From: Watersipora subatra
Taxonomy: Eukaryota; Bryozoa; Gymnolaemata; Cheilostomatida; Watersiporidae
Assembly (NCBI RefSeq): GCF_963576615.1
Contig: NC_088713.1
Span: 44,073,317-44,137,316 of the forward strand
DNA length: 64,000 bases
Direction: 5' to 3'
Positions 49,301 through 55,936 of this stretch are shown here, one piece after another; the first letter of the stretch is position 1, and each line of letters opens with the position of its first letter. Under the pieces are notes generated by a model. It saw only the letters and a program-made list of their open reading frames with translations. It did not search any database and had not been told where the DNA came from. A program made the position numbers and the translations under genes.

Positions 49301-51778
49301 CCAGAGGGTGTGAGGCTCCATCAAGGAGCCTCATTTAGAATCGGGAACAAGTTTTTAAAATTTTTCATATTGATTTTTACTATCTTAGAATAAAGTGCAT
49401 ATGCACCCTCTCTGATTTTAACATCACCTTTTTTAAAGGGAGGATTCACTTGTTAGTGTAAGGGTGTTGCTCACCTAGTATGCAGTGAACAACAGCAAAG
49501 GGATGAAATGTTGAATCTTTTCTGTTGCAACCAATTCTTTGTTTCAAATTGGTCCGTATTTCTTTCTTGTTTGTGTTTTCTTTAATGTTAATAAGGATAC
49601 AGTATTACGCAGACGTGTGGGTGTGCGACATTTTTCTCTTTTAGGGAGAGGCATGACAGAAAATAGTTGACATGTACTGAATTAAAACAAGCTTTATACA
49701 AAGGATATATAAATACTAAAGTTTTTGTAAAAAGCAAAGTTAATTAAAAGAATTTTTTGTTGTTTATTGGAATGCGAATGGAAGTGCAGGATGTATAAGC
49801 TTGGCATTAGAGTAAGATATGAAAATATGTGGAATAATGCTATTCTAGACATCAGTTTAAGTGGTGCGTCTTTTTGATATTTTTAGATTTGTACAGTTTC
49901 TCTTCAATTTTTTGCTCAGCCTCCTTACCTTCGCTTAGGATACTGCGACGATTACACAAACCTTTCTCTGTGTGTTTCAAAAAATCATTTTGGATGTAGA
50001 GTCAACTATGCGCTGGAACTTAATATTACATTCACATAATATTATACAATACTATTTAATGTAATGTCTTTAAATATTATATTTTATTGTAATATTTTGT
50101 ATTAGATAATATAGTAATATGTTATATAATTTTATATTATATCATAATATATTTATATATTATTTCATATAGGTTAGATTGTTTATATATTAGATTTAAT
50201 TGTATTACTTTACATAATATTATTAAAAGTAAACATATTAAATAAATAAAAATATATAAATATGAGTATATTATACCATAATATATGATATCATATTATA
50301 AATAAGATTGTTCGTATTTTAGGTTTAATTTAATTACAGTACATAACATTTTAAATATAAATATATTCATGCTAAATAAAAATATATAAATATATTATAC
50401 CATATTATATTAATATATTATATTATAGGTTAGAATGTTTGTATCTTAGGTGATGGTAAACAGACACTGTAATTACATAGGCCTACTTGAGACTATATGA
50501 ATATATGAGACAATATGAGACCCTTGGCTCACATATGATTTACGACAGCATTCAAAATTCATCACAATTTGTCAGCTCTATAACCTTTTTGTGCTCTCCT
50601 CAGTTTTATTGGTGCTACACTTTTGTATACATCAAAATATTCATTATTATTAATAATAATAATAATGGATAATAATAATTGTTTCAAGCAGCCTAAATAT
50701 CTATTACCTCTGGTTATATTGCTAGAGTATCAAGTAGCTGTAGGGTTCTTCTATATTTAGATACATGCTTTTCTGTAAAGAGGGAAGATAACTTCAAGAT
50801 GATGCGTTATGTGTCTTGTTATGATTTAAAGGTGATATGCAGGAAGAAAGCACTATTAGCTTTTTTAACCTTGTTACAAAAGCTAAAGCACTTTCTTCCT
50901 GCAAGCACTTGTCAAACTTGCAAGTACTTACCAAACTGCAAGCCCTTGTCAAATTGCAAAAGTGACAAGTGCTTGCAGTTTGACAGCACACCTGTCAAAC
51001 TCTTTTTTATAATTTAAGGCCTTCTAGATTATGGGCAGATAACTTCTTCATTTATACAGTACATGTATTTACACAATTATTTTTATTTTTTATTTTTTCA
51101 TATATATTTTTATATTATATGGGTGGCTGAGTGGCAAAGCGATAGTGTGCTTGCATTTCAGCCTGAATATCAGGGTTCGATTCCTGTGCAGTGCAATCTT
51201 TTTTCCTAAAGCTTTTAGCGTGGCTCCAAAGAGACGAACAGACAAGAACGGCTCTTATTATAGTAAAGATCATCTATATTTATACTTCTCAATGTTTGTG
51301 TGTATGTATGTGAATATGTGTGTAGTTCCGGCTATAGCTATTAAAATCATGGAATAAAGAATCCGTAAAGCAGAAGATTTGATATCCGAACCTTCAGTTC
51401 GCCAGGCCGACTGCCTTACTAAGCCACACACATGGAGTAATGAGAGTTGCCTGCCAGATTAATAGCAAGTGGCAGGCAACTCTCATTACCTCTCATTGTT
51501 TATAAGCTGATTTTTAATATCTGGGCAACGCCGGGTAGCACAGCTAGTTATTACTATTATTGATGCTTTCGTCTCGAACATTACAGGTGATTGCCGCTGA
51601 AGGAGAACAGCGAGCTTCTAAGTCCCTAAAGGAAGCCGCTGACGTGATCTCCCAATCCGGCACTGCTCTTCAACTTCGATATCTCCAAACTCTCAACAGT
51701 ATTGCTGCTGAGAGAAACAGCACCATCATTTTCCCGCTGCCAATTGACATGATGCAGGCATTTGCTAAAAAAGCATAA
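16299..51778 (+). CDS. STOM: Stomatin-family (band 7/SPFH) membrane scaffold protein, complete 8-exon gene
   Basis: Coding exons are 16299-16368, 22738-22832, 25365-25437, 29099-29181, 40575-40726, 42392-42482, 48891-48986 and 51587-51778. Lengths 70, 95, 73, 83, 152, 91, 96 and 192 nt sum to 852 nt, giving 283 residues plus TAA; human stomatin has 288. All junctions are ag/gt and in phase. Residues 1-33 are a short acidic cytosolic N-terminus. Residues 34-54 form the membrane-inserted hydrophobic hairpin with a central Pro at 47. The SPFH core follows (EYERAVIFRVGR in exon 3, FDVPPQE, TKDSVTVSVDAV, LLAQTTLRN), then the Ala/Glu-rich coiled coil QRAMAAEAEATREAK and the C-terminal motif STIIFPLPIDM. 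Stomatins are oligomeric, cholesterol-associated, monotopic scaffolds on the inner plasma membrane that modulate channels and transporters. Cys29/Cys30 lie where human stomatin is palmitoylated (recalled). It could equally be called a MEC-2/STOML3 orthologue; only a tree would decide. Confidence 0.95.
16416..16583. mobile_element. 168-bp foldback MITE (family E) 47 bp after stomatin exon 1
   Basis: Ends CAGACCTGCCAACCC and gagttggcaggtatg form inverted termini, with gcaatgcgtgagatttgg and gattgcgtgagag inside. The flanking 8-mers GTCATGTT and GTCGTGTT differ at one base, suggesting a hAT-type duplication. A second copy lies at 54859-55036. Confidence 0.75.
17508..17670. repeat. Family K palindrome, half copy
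   Basis: The sequence gagcttttaagagcttgtaa through cacctacaacacagcagagt-type bases matches the right arm of the palindrome at 40155-40479. Confidence 0.65.
17842..17995 (-). repeat. tRNA-derived SINE, antisense
   Basis: The antisense B box ggggctcgaactcatggc is followed by a tRNA-like arm and the tail complement tttactataataaggacagt. In stomatin intron 1. Confidence 0.6.
19070..19509. mobile_element. Family F MITE copy 1
   Basis: Left end ctggttcacattatatcgct, right end gcgatatagtgtgaaccagc. The interior palindromic portion shares cggtgatgataac and cggcgaaatatcgg-type sequence with copies at 25855 and 37826. Confidence 0.75.
22300..22720. repeat. TA-rich microsatellite block
   Basis: Tandem and inverted TATA/ATAT runs just upstream of stomatin exon 2. 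Low complexity, no coding sense. Confidence 0.85.
22738..22832 (+). CDS. STOM: Stomatin exon 2 (membrane hairpin)
   Basis: Acceptor tttgtag, then 95 nt, then donor gtcagt. It encodes a Cys-Cys pair followed by about 21 hydrophobic residues, CLMLISILLIILTLPFSLCI, and ends in Lys. The mid-segment Pro (residue 47) matches the conserved Pro that makes stomatin's segment a re-entrant hairpin rather than a spanning helix. Too short to appear as an ATG-initiated ORF. Confidence 0.92.
23092..23792. mobile_element. Family A MITE copy 2 (stomatin intron 2)
   Basis: Starts CAGTCAAACTCAGATAACTC, ends gagttatccaagtttcactg, flanked by TA. The interior aligns with copies 1 and 3 (ccgttcc..acgcaatgataaatt, agttttttgcccaacggc). 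Non-autonomous. Confidence 0.85.
23835..23975 (+). repeat. Dispersed repeat R, copy 1
   Basis: The sequence ttggaggtggcattcaaata... ttcgtcagaattttgg... cgaatgtcgcctatattttgcc matches 63850-64000. It follows directly after MITE A2. Confidence 0.65.
24311..24714. mobile_element. 404-bp MITE with 9-bp target duplication (MULE-like)
   Basis: Perfect 9-bp ATGGAAACC lies at 24302-24310 and 24715-24723. Termini GGACGAGTATAACTGGAGTG and its complement continue inward through acgggggaattttctg, except for a 20-bp insertion in the left arm. There is no transposase frame. A 9-bp duplication points to Mutator-like transposition. In stomatin intron 2. Confidence 0.85.
25365..25437 (+). CDS. STOM: Stomatin exon 3 (start of SPFH domain)
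   Basis: Acceptor ccttttag, 73 nt, donor gtaggt. It encodes VVQEYERAVIFRVGRL followed by a Gly/Ala-rich turn ending in GP and one base of the next Gly. This is the most conserved N-terminal block of the family. Phase 1 at its end matches exon 4. Confidence 0.94.
25572..26484. mobile_element. Family G foldback element copy 1, split by a family F insertion
   Basis: Left arm (cggtatttttctattatttg... gtgatctgactgccaggatg...) and inverted right arm (...ctggcagccagatcatctc... gatagataaatatc) surround a family F MITE at 25855-26313. Confidence 0.7.
25855..26313. mobile_element. Family F MITE copy 2
   Basis: GGCTAGTTCACACTATATCG at the left, gatatagtgtgaaccagcc at the right, TTTAA on both sides as a likely target duplication. 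Nested in family G. Confidence 0.78.
27148..27170 (+). mobile_element. PiggyBac-like terminus candidate
   Basis: TTAACCCTTTCGCCGTG resembles piggyBac superfamily ends, which insert at TTAA and often begin CCCTTT. No matching right end was found. Confidence 0.3.
27370..27800. repeat. Dispersed repeat P, copy 1
   Basis: Shares gaaaaccgccaccaattaaagag and the following roughly 300 bp with 46895-47290 at moderate identity. Family unknown. Confidence 0.6.
28179..28703 (-). pseudogene. Antisense coding-like remnant, acidic
   Basis: On the minus strand, one frame (28347-28703) ends RLEYQGILVDVS. A second frame (about 28179-28348) reads FDPVVVDDLLSDQYDTNSND followed by more Asp/Glu/Ser. Such acidic tracts occur in piggyBac-type transposase N-termini, and a piggyBac-like terminus lies 1 kb away, but no DDE domain is visible. 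The identity is unproven. Confidence 0.25.
29099..29181 (+). CDS. STOM: Stomatin exon 4 (SPFH domain)
   Basis: Acceptor tattttag, 83 nt, donor gtacgt. It encodes GLFFIFPCMDNYIKVDLRTV and then FDVPPQE, the hallmark stomatin block. The exon ends in phase 0. The next exon is 11.4 kb away, the longest intron in the gene. Confidence 0.95.
29347..29772. mobile_element. MITE N with CTATGTTTCCATG termini
   Basis: Left ctatgtttccatgtttcc, right tgtcatggaaacatag. The interior has inverted aatccgcaagctaa-type repeats. Flanked on the right by a fragment of family F (29778-29850). In stomatin intron 4. Confidence 0.65.
30204..30546. mobile_element. Family H MITE copy 1
   Basis: Termini TAAAGCCTGGTTCCCATATA and atatgggaaccaggcttta. 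Same length class as the copy at 45217-45576. Interior GC-rich (caccagcgacagcaccacaa). Confidence 0.8.
30813..32071. mobile_element. Composite element with GGCGCC termini and CTCGAG palindromes
   Basis: CTATGGCGCCTTACAGTGC at the left and gcactgtaaggcgccatag at the right, with TCAG outside both. Inside each arm lie multiple caactcgagttg-like palindromes. A separate foldback (31157-31570) occupies the middle. Confidence 0.75.
31157..31570. mobile_element. Nested foldback element
   Basis: The sequences gccgggcagcgaaatttttt... caggtttacatacggcagta and their inverted copies (tactgccgtatgtaaacctg... gccagccgggcaac) make arms of about 150 bp. Confidence 0.8.
32505..32940. mobile_element. Family G foldback copy 2
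   Basis: Left arm 32517-32640 (ggtggtctgactgccagaat) and right arm 32790-32935 (ttggcagtcagatcatctaa) are inverted. Uninterrupted centre. Confidence 0.75.
33349..33510 (+). pseudogene. Retrotransposon polyprotein C-terminal remnant
   Basis: A 53-codon frame without ATG ends TVTRSGRVSKPPIRYGQDT and TAA at 33508-33510. The TRxGRxxxPPxRY ending is typical of Gypsy integrase tails and parallels TRYGRKVIAPTR of the element at 7384. The rest of the element is absent. Confidence 0.5.
33511..34756. other. Stomatin intron 4, unassigned
   Basis: AT-rich with short unrelated frames. Nothing recognised. Confidence 0.5.
34757..34830 (+). repeat. tRNA-like SINE head
   Basis: The sequence tagcccagtggttagtgcgt (A box) then cggtggttctagtcacg (B box). 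Confidence 0.5.
35317..35356. other. Perfect short hairpin
   Basis: TTCTGATGGTAATAACACA pairs with TGTGTTATTACCATCAGAA across TT/TTC. A further partial copy follows (tggtaataaccatcagaat). Confidence 0.8.
35817..36680. mobile_element. Family G element copy 3, interrupted, with Helitron-like terminus
   Basis: Left arm 35817-35990 and right arm 36500-36670 match family G. Between them is foreign DNA including a terminus ending cacagctag at 36190, resembling the Helitron-like end at 51547. Confidence 0.55.
36681..37825. other. Stomatin intron 4, unassigned
   Basis: No feature supported. A less AT-rich patch at 37040-37160 has no conserved frame. Confidence 0.45.
37826..38264. mobile_element. 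Family F MITE copy 3
   Basis: Right end gcgatatagtgtgaaccagc. The left end is diverged (cactctatatcgctgt). The interior aligns with copy 1, including ccgttgctgcgggacta. Confidence 0.7.
38800..39110. repeat. Dispersed repeat Q, copy 1
   Basis: The sequence ggtaagccattgggagcaat and neighbouring bases recur inverted at 59140-59480 (attgctcccaatggtttacc). Confidence 0.65.
39111..40154. other. Stomatin intron 4, unassigned
   Basis: AT-rich DNA. Frames present have no family resemblance. Confidence 0.45.
40155..40479. mobile_element. Family K palindromic element 95 bp before exon 5
   Basis: Arms about 40155-40296 and 40341-40479 are inverted copies (gttgtaggtgcaaaatatgt against catattttgcacctacaac). 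A half copy is at 17508-17670. Confidence 0.75.
40575..40726 (+). CDS. STOM: Stomatin exon 5 (central SPFH domain)
   Basis: It reads ILTKDSVTVSVDAVIYFRIQ from 40575 and continues through a Thr/Asn-rich stretch to LLAQTTLRNFLGI, ending with two bases of an Arg codon before donor gtaaga at 40727. It has no ATG near its start, and an unrelated 63-codon frame on the opposite strand covers the same bases, so it is easy to miss. Phase 2 matches the single leading G of exon 6. The usual family NxT/ANVxNA region reads NPILSVTAVTNAH here, a mild divergence. Confidence 0.95.
41033..41708. mobile_element. Family A MITE copy 3 (stomatin intron 5)
   Basis: CAGTCAAACATGGATC at the left, gagttatccatgtttgactg at the right, TA flanks. 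Its flanks (actactctgctctcctagcg before, gtaccgtataatggaa after) match an uninterrupted stretch inside copy 1, so this copy inserted into another repeat. Confidence 0.85.
42392..42482 (+). CDS. STOM: Stomatin exon 6
   Basis: Acceptor ttggtag, 91 nt, donor gtaaga. It encodes SLGEILSEREAIANELESTL and ends TATDPWGIK, the conserved stomatin block before the coiled coil. The leading G completes the Arg codon begun in exon 5. Confidence 0.95.
43660..43775. repeat. 18-bp AT satellite, about six copies
   Basis: Unit tatataatatatatttta. An 18-bp period keeps frames open on both strands by chance. Confidence 0.9.
43776..45129. other. Stomatin intron 6, unassigned
   Basis: Nothing recognised between the AT satellite and the SINE-like segment. 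Confidence 0.45.
45130..45216 (+). repeat. tRNA-like SINE head
   Basis: The sequence tggctcagtggatagtacaa and then agtggttcaaatcgcat resemble A and B boxes. Truncated by MITE H2. Confidence 0.5.
45217..45576. mobile_element. Family H MITE copy 2
   Basis: TAAAGCCTGGTTCCCATATA to atatgggaaccaggcttta. The interior aligns with copy 1 (gcgacagcaccgcaggctat). It directly abuts a tRNA-like SINE head. In stomatin intron 6. Confidence 0.8.
45735..46560. mobile_element. Family G elements, copies 4 and 5 in tandem
   Basis: Left arm from 45745 (agtgatctgactaccagaat), right arm to 46325, then a second right-arm copy 46370-46560 (ttctggctatcagatctcct). Confidence 0.65.
46895..47290. repeat. Dispersed repeat P, copy 2
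   Basis: Aligned with 27370-27800, including gaaaatcgccaccatttaaagag and ttataagctcattccatggc. Confidence 0.6.
47690..47905. repeat. TTTATAAAA inverted/tandem block
   Basis: Repeated tttataaaagttttataaaa-type runs and duplicated aacataatctctttgtgaac at 47678 and 47836. Confidence 0.75.
48019..48450. mobile_element. Family J foldback, partial copy 2
   Basis: Shares tgtgcatgcacaccgaaatc, ttaatttgctaaacaaac and the central ttggttctttattgttcgga region with 1893-2400. The right arm is lost. Confidence 0.7.
48891..48986 (+). CDS. STOM: Stomatin exon 7 (coiled-coil segment)
   Basis: Acceptor gtgttgcag, 96 nt (32 codons, phase 0 at both ends), donor gtaatg. It encodes VERVEIKDVRLPVSLQRAMA and then AEAEATREAKAK, the near-invariant part of the family that drives oligomerisation. 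Confidence 0.96.
48987..51119. other. Stomatin intron 7, unassigned part
   Basis: Includes an AT-rich low-complexity tract (50040-50440) and a small cluster of caagcacttgtcaaacttgc-type repeats (50890-51000). Nothing else. Confidence 0.5.
51120..51268 (+). repeat. tRNA-derived SINE, best-preserved copy
   Basis: The sequence gggtggctgagtggcaaagc (A box), then atcagggttcgattcctgtg (B box), then a tail ending cttattatagtaaa. The head resembles Leu/Ser-type tRNA. The tail motif recurs in the copies at 1540, 1765 and 17980. Confidence 0.75.
51273..51547 (+). mobile_element. Short Helitron-like element adjoining stomatin exon 8
   Basis: Begins TCTATATTTATACTTCTCAA after A and ends in CTAG before T, with a GC hairpin-like ctgggcaacgccggg just upstream. 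No terminal inverted repeats or target duplication, as expected for Helitrons. Confidence 0.6.
51587..51778 (+). CDS. STOM: Stomatin exon 8 (C-terminus and stop)
   Basis: Acceptor cattacag, then 63 codons and TAA at 51776-51778. It encodes VIAAEGEQRASKSLKEAADV, then LQLRYLQTLNSIAAERNSTI and FPLPIDM, closing with a short Lys-Lys-Ala tail. It lies only 39 bp beyond the 3' end of a Helitron-like insertion. No canonical AATAAA follows closely. An ATTAAA-like site lies near 52407, so the polyadenylation site is uncertain. Confidence 0.96.
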   Translation: MIAAEGEQRASKSLKEAADVISQSGTALQLRYLQTLNSIAAERNSTIIFPLPIDMMQAFAKKA

Positions 51779-52637
51779 TCTGTCATCATTATCTCCCATA
51801 AAACAACATTTGTTGTAACACTTTACATCGTTTCGACTATGACTTTCGATTATTGAATGCTATGTGATCATTTCTAACTTTTTCAAATTAATTCTAGTAT
51901 TTTTAACGTTATATACCAGTAAATATTTTTATGTCTTTGAGTTGAATAATATTTTGTTATAACGAAATTTTATTGCCTCTTTTCTTAATCGTGGTGTTTT
52001 TCACTGTTTTGTTACTTTTAGAGACTTCAAACCCTTTTTCTTCAATATTAGAGATTATTACTGCTCATCCGCCTTTTAACATCTGTTACTTGACCATGTA
52101 TCTTATGAAAATTAAATGTATCGTGATAAGTTTGAAAATGATATGTATTGAATTGAGCTCGATATGCGAAGCTCAAACTATGCTGACAGTTTGTAGCTGT
52201 TTAGAAAAGCTATATTTAGTTTGACTACGTTTTTAGCAGCTTAATAATAATAGTGGTAATCTTGTTAGCCAATCCTAACAGGGCTGAGCTAACCGACAGT
52301 CCTGCTATGATTGGCTAACATATTCAAGGAGGTTCTGTCTATCTCAGCACAGGACAACTAGGTTGATGGCAGGAAATAACACCAGCCCAAACTGATAAGA
52401 CCGATAATTAAAATATTTCATTATTTAATGTATGTGTGTATTTCATTTCACCAATTAAGAGGAAATATAACATTGAGCAAAATGATGATACAGTTATAAT
52501 ACTGATTAGGTTAAACAAAGTAAATAAGGCTTAGTTCCTACTTGTTAAGGCCTGCTGAGGCCCGCATGCTGAGGCCCGCATGCGCAGTAGCACTGCAGCT
52601 AATCGAATTGGCATACTCAAACAGTAGGTCTGGATTA
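51779..52637. other. Stomatin 3' UTR and intergenic
   Basis: Downstream of the TAA. Probable 3' UTR, end not located. A ctaacaggg/cctgttag-like short inverted stretch lies near 52262-52320. Confidence 0.45.
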
Positions 52638-53178
52638 ATCTAATGCATGGGCGGCGACATGCGGCCAACCCAATGAATGACAAAGGGCCGCATGGCCCAC
52701 CCAATGAATGACAAAGGGCCGCATGTGGCTCTTTGTCATTTATTGTGCAGCCCTTCCTCCCCTTCCAGTAATTTTGCATATATAGATGCGTTTGAATGAG
52801 TAAAATGCACTAAATATAAAAAATGCTACATGGTAGTGAGATTTTGTTGAAAGTGTAGTGTCCCTCACATGAACTGGAATCTTTAGTTGGCTTTAAACTT
52901 TGGTAGAGTAGTCATATATAGTGTTGTATAACGTACATAAATGTACTCACTGAAAAGATACCATCTATTTATCATTCAATCCTCATCTGTGATATTTCTA
53001 TACAAGTATTTAGATTACAGTCACAGGTTTGTCTTACACATAGCATACACTGTAATGATGTAGTTGTTTACAAATAATCATTCCTTTTCAATGATTGGTT
53101 GTTTGTTCTTGCCCGTTATTGGTCAATTTACTTTAACAGCTACTTAACTGTTGATTAATAATTAAGTGCTGTCTAGTC

Positions 53179-54858
53179 ATGGCTACTAAAAGAAAAAGAA
53201 CTGTGGCTGAAGAAAACAGGAAATTCAATATTGAATGGCAGGATAAATACTTGTTTACATAAGCACATAACAAGACTGTATGTTTAATCTGCCAGAATTC
53301 AGTAGCTCAAACCAAAGAATACAACATTAGAAGACATTTTGAAACAAATCAGGGTGAAAAGTATGGCAGATACAACACAGAGAAGAAAATACAACTTCCA
53401 GAAAAGTTGACCAAAAGCCTGAAAGGGCAGCAAGTGTTAACTCAATCATGTGAGGTTGACATTGCCAATACTATAGTCAGCTTTGAGATTGCGAAGATTC
53501 TCACCAATCACCAAAAGCCATTTTTCTGATGGTGAAATAGTAAAAGAGTGCTTACTGAAACTTGCTGAAGTTGAGTGCTCGCAAATGCTAAAAAGTGTTT
53601 CAGATGTATTTCATTCACGCCGCACAGTAGTCAGACGAGTAGAAGGTATGGGCTCAGACATAGCATATCAAATAAAGGTGAAGCTGGGTGATATTGAATG
53701 CTATTCACTTGCATTTAATGAGAGTACAGATATCAGGGACACAGCACAGCTGGCTGTATTTATTCGAGCTGTAGATAAGGATTTCAATGTAACTGAGGAA
53801 CTGTTCGACTTAAGCCCGTTGAAAGGTACTACAAGAGGTGTAGATATATTTGAAGGTGTTCAAGCGTTCAAACTGGAATTGAGGATTTCAGCAAGTGCGT
53901 GTCACTGTGTACAGATGGTGCACCATCCGTGATAGGGTGTCACAACGGTCTTATAGCCAAAGTACGTGAGCTCCAGCCAGATGTTATTGCAGTTCATTGC
54001 ATCATACACCAGAAGAACCTGAGTGCAAAAATTATCATTACGGATCATGCCAACTCAGTAGTAGTAAAAATAATAAACTACATACGCTCACAAGGACTAG
54101 ACCACCTAGAGTTTCAGGAGTTCTTGACACACCTGGACAGCCAGTCTGAGGATGTTGTTTATTTCACAGAGGTTCGCCGAATTAGCAGAGCATCAACATT
54201 GCAATGTTTCTGGCTATTACTAAATGAAATCATTTTATTTTTGAAGTTTAAACGAAAGGAGGTTCAAAAACTGTGTGATCCTCTTTTGCGAATGGACTTC
54301 GCATTATTAAATGATATCTCTCAAAAATTATCTCAACTCAATGTGAGGCTTCCAAGACAAGACAATTTGGTACATGACTTGTTTAAGCACCTCCGAACAT
54401 TTGAAAGAAATCTTCAGCTCTATGAGCAAAGTCTGCGTGAAGAAAAAGTTGATCTCTTCCCCACCCTTAAACTGTCTTTAATGGCAACAACGAGATCCTG
54501 GGTAGCTATGCTCAGAGAGTGGCAGTACTTTGGGAAAAGATTTACTCTTGTTTTACTGAGTTCAGAAGTCTCAGAAGTGAGATGACTATCTTCTCATTGC
54601 CTTGCACTTGTGAGATAAGCTCAGCAGCTATCCAGCTCCAGCTTAAACTGAACGTGCTGCGGAAGGATGACATTCTCATCCAAAATTTCAAAGAGATGTA
54701 CCTAGTTGACTTTTATAAGTCTTTACCAACTGCAGATTACTGTAATATAAAGCAGTTTGCCAGAAGATTTGTCTGCATGTTTGGAAGTACATATACCTGT
54801 GAGCAACTGTTTTCCAAAATGAAGCACACCAAAAGCAAACTGAGAAGCAACCTGACAG
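53179..54858 (+). pseudogene. hAT-family transposase, multiply broken
   Basis: ATG at 53179 begins MATKRKRTVAEENRKFN. A BED-type zinc finger follows (CLIC at 53281-53292 and a downstream HFETN). The RNase H-like core carries FNESTDIRDTAQL (about 53714), SLCTDGAPSVIGCHNG (about 53899) and VHCIIHQ. The C-terminal dimerisation region ends EQLFSKMKHTKSKLRSNLT. Lesions: in-frame TAA at 53260-53262; frame changes near 53520, between 53862 and 53892, and near 54535; then the C-terminus is cut by a MITE at 54859. The first catalytic Asp of the usual DESTD motif is Asn (AAT, 53717-53719). The transposase cannot be active. Confidence 0.88.
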
Positions 54859-55036
54859 CATACCTGCCAACTCTCACACATTGGGCGTGAGACTCACGCA
54901 ATCACCCCAAAGAAAAAATGAAAATGCGTGAGATTTTTGCCCCAATTTCCACAATTTTATATATACTATCATTGATACATCAATTGCCCCAAAACCAAAT
55001 CTCACGCATTGCCCCACTCTTGGGTTGGCAGGTCTG
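54859..55036. mobile_element. Family E foldback MITE inside the hAT transposase gene
   Basis: Starts CATACCTGCCAACTCTCAC and ends gggttggcaggtctg. Inverted in orientation relative to the copy at 16416. It interrupts the transposase C-terminus after KLRSNLTA, so it is younger than the hAT element. Confidence 0.75.
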
Positions 55037-55936
55037 GACATGGCCAAGTGGATGTTTGGTAAAACTTGACCTTTTGCAAACCTTTATAAAAGTCGTTATC
55101 AAGAATATTTGGCCACTGATGATAATAATGAAGCCTAAGAACTACTAAAAAAAAGTTGATGTTTGTCTCTATGGCTTCGAATAAAATGATATTCTACAGC
55201 AGGTCTGCCTGACAGACAGTCATATGCTGCATATTTTGCATCTGTGCACATCGAGAATAGAACCTAACATTAACCAATTGGCTAAAAAGATCCAACACCA
55301 AGCTTCTCACTAACTATGAATATTATAAAAATATTATATTTTGTATCTTCGTACTTTATTTACTGTCTACTGTCATTTATAAATCCAATACATACACATT
55401 TATTATTGTATTATATTCAAGTTGTATATTATATGCTACTTTTTTAAAATTTTAGTAAAGACAGAAAATACCAAATCAGGGATGTATGATGCGGCCCTCG
55501 ACAATAATTACATTTTGCAAAATGGCCCTTTTCTTGAAAATGTTGCCCATCTCTGATCTAATGGCTTTTATATATGAGCAATCTTTATTGTGGTAATCAA
55601 TAGTCATATTTTACAATATGTTTTCCACAAGGTACCACGGCAAGTAAACTAACTAAAAAGCGGTGTACAACAAAAAAATAAAAAGGACCGCAAAGAAACT
55701 ATAGTCTAACTAAAAAACTCGTGAATAGTCTAACTAATATAATAATATTAGAACTGAATGCATAAAATATGTAGAACGCAAGCTTGAGGATTGATATGAG
55801 TATTGTTTAAACAAAAAGTGGACAAATAATAGCTCAGTGAAAATAGTATACAAATATATGACAACAGTTTTCTAGTCATGAAAACAAAGTGTAATATAAA
55901 ATGGTTAAAATAGGTAAGGCTATATGGTGAATGGTA

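Larger units (their letters stand above)
52646..55555 (+). mobile_element. hAT transposon, decayed, perfect 8-bp duplication
   Basis: ATCTAATG lies at 52638-52645 and 55556-55563. The right end (tgttgcccatctctg) and left end (catgggcggcgacatgcggc) share a degraded inverted ATGGGC/GCCCAT core with nearby gcggcc. A BED-finger transposase pseudogene is inside. Its closest style is the GTF2IRD2/ZBED-like (Charlie) hAT transposases (recalled). Confidence 0.85.

Noticed and set aside
51121..51192. tRNA gene
   Set aside because: A and B boxes are good, but there is no proper acceptor-stem pairing and the SINE tail follows directly. Treated as a SINE head.
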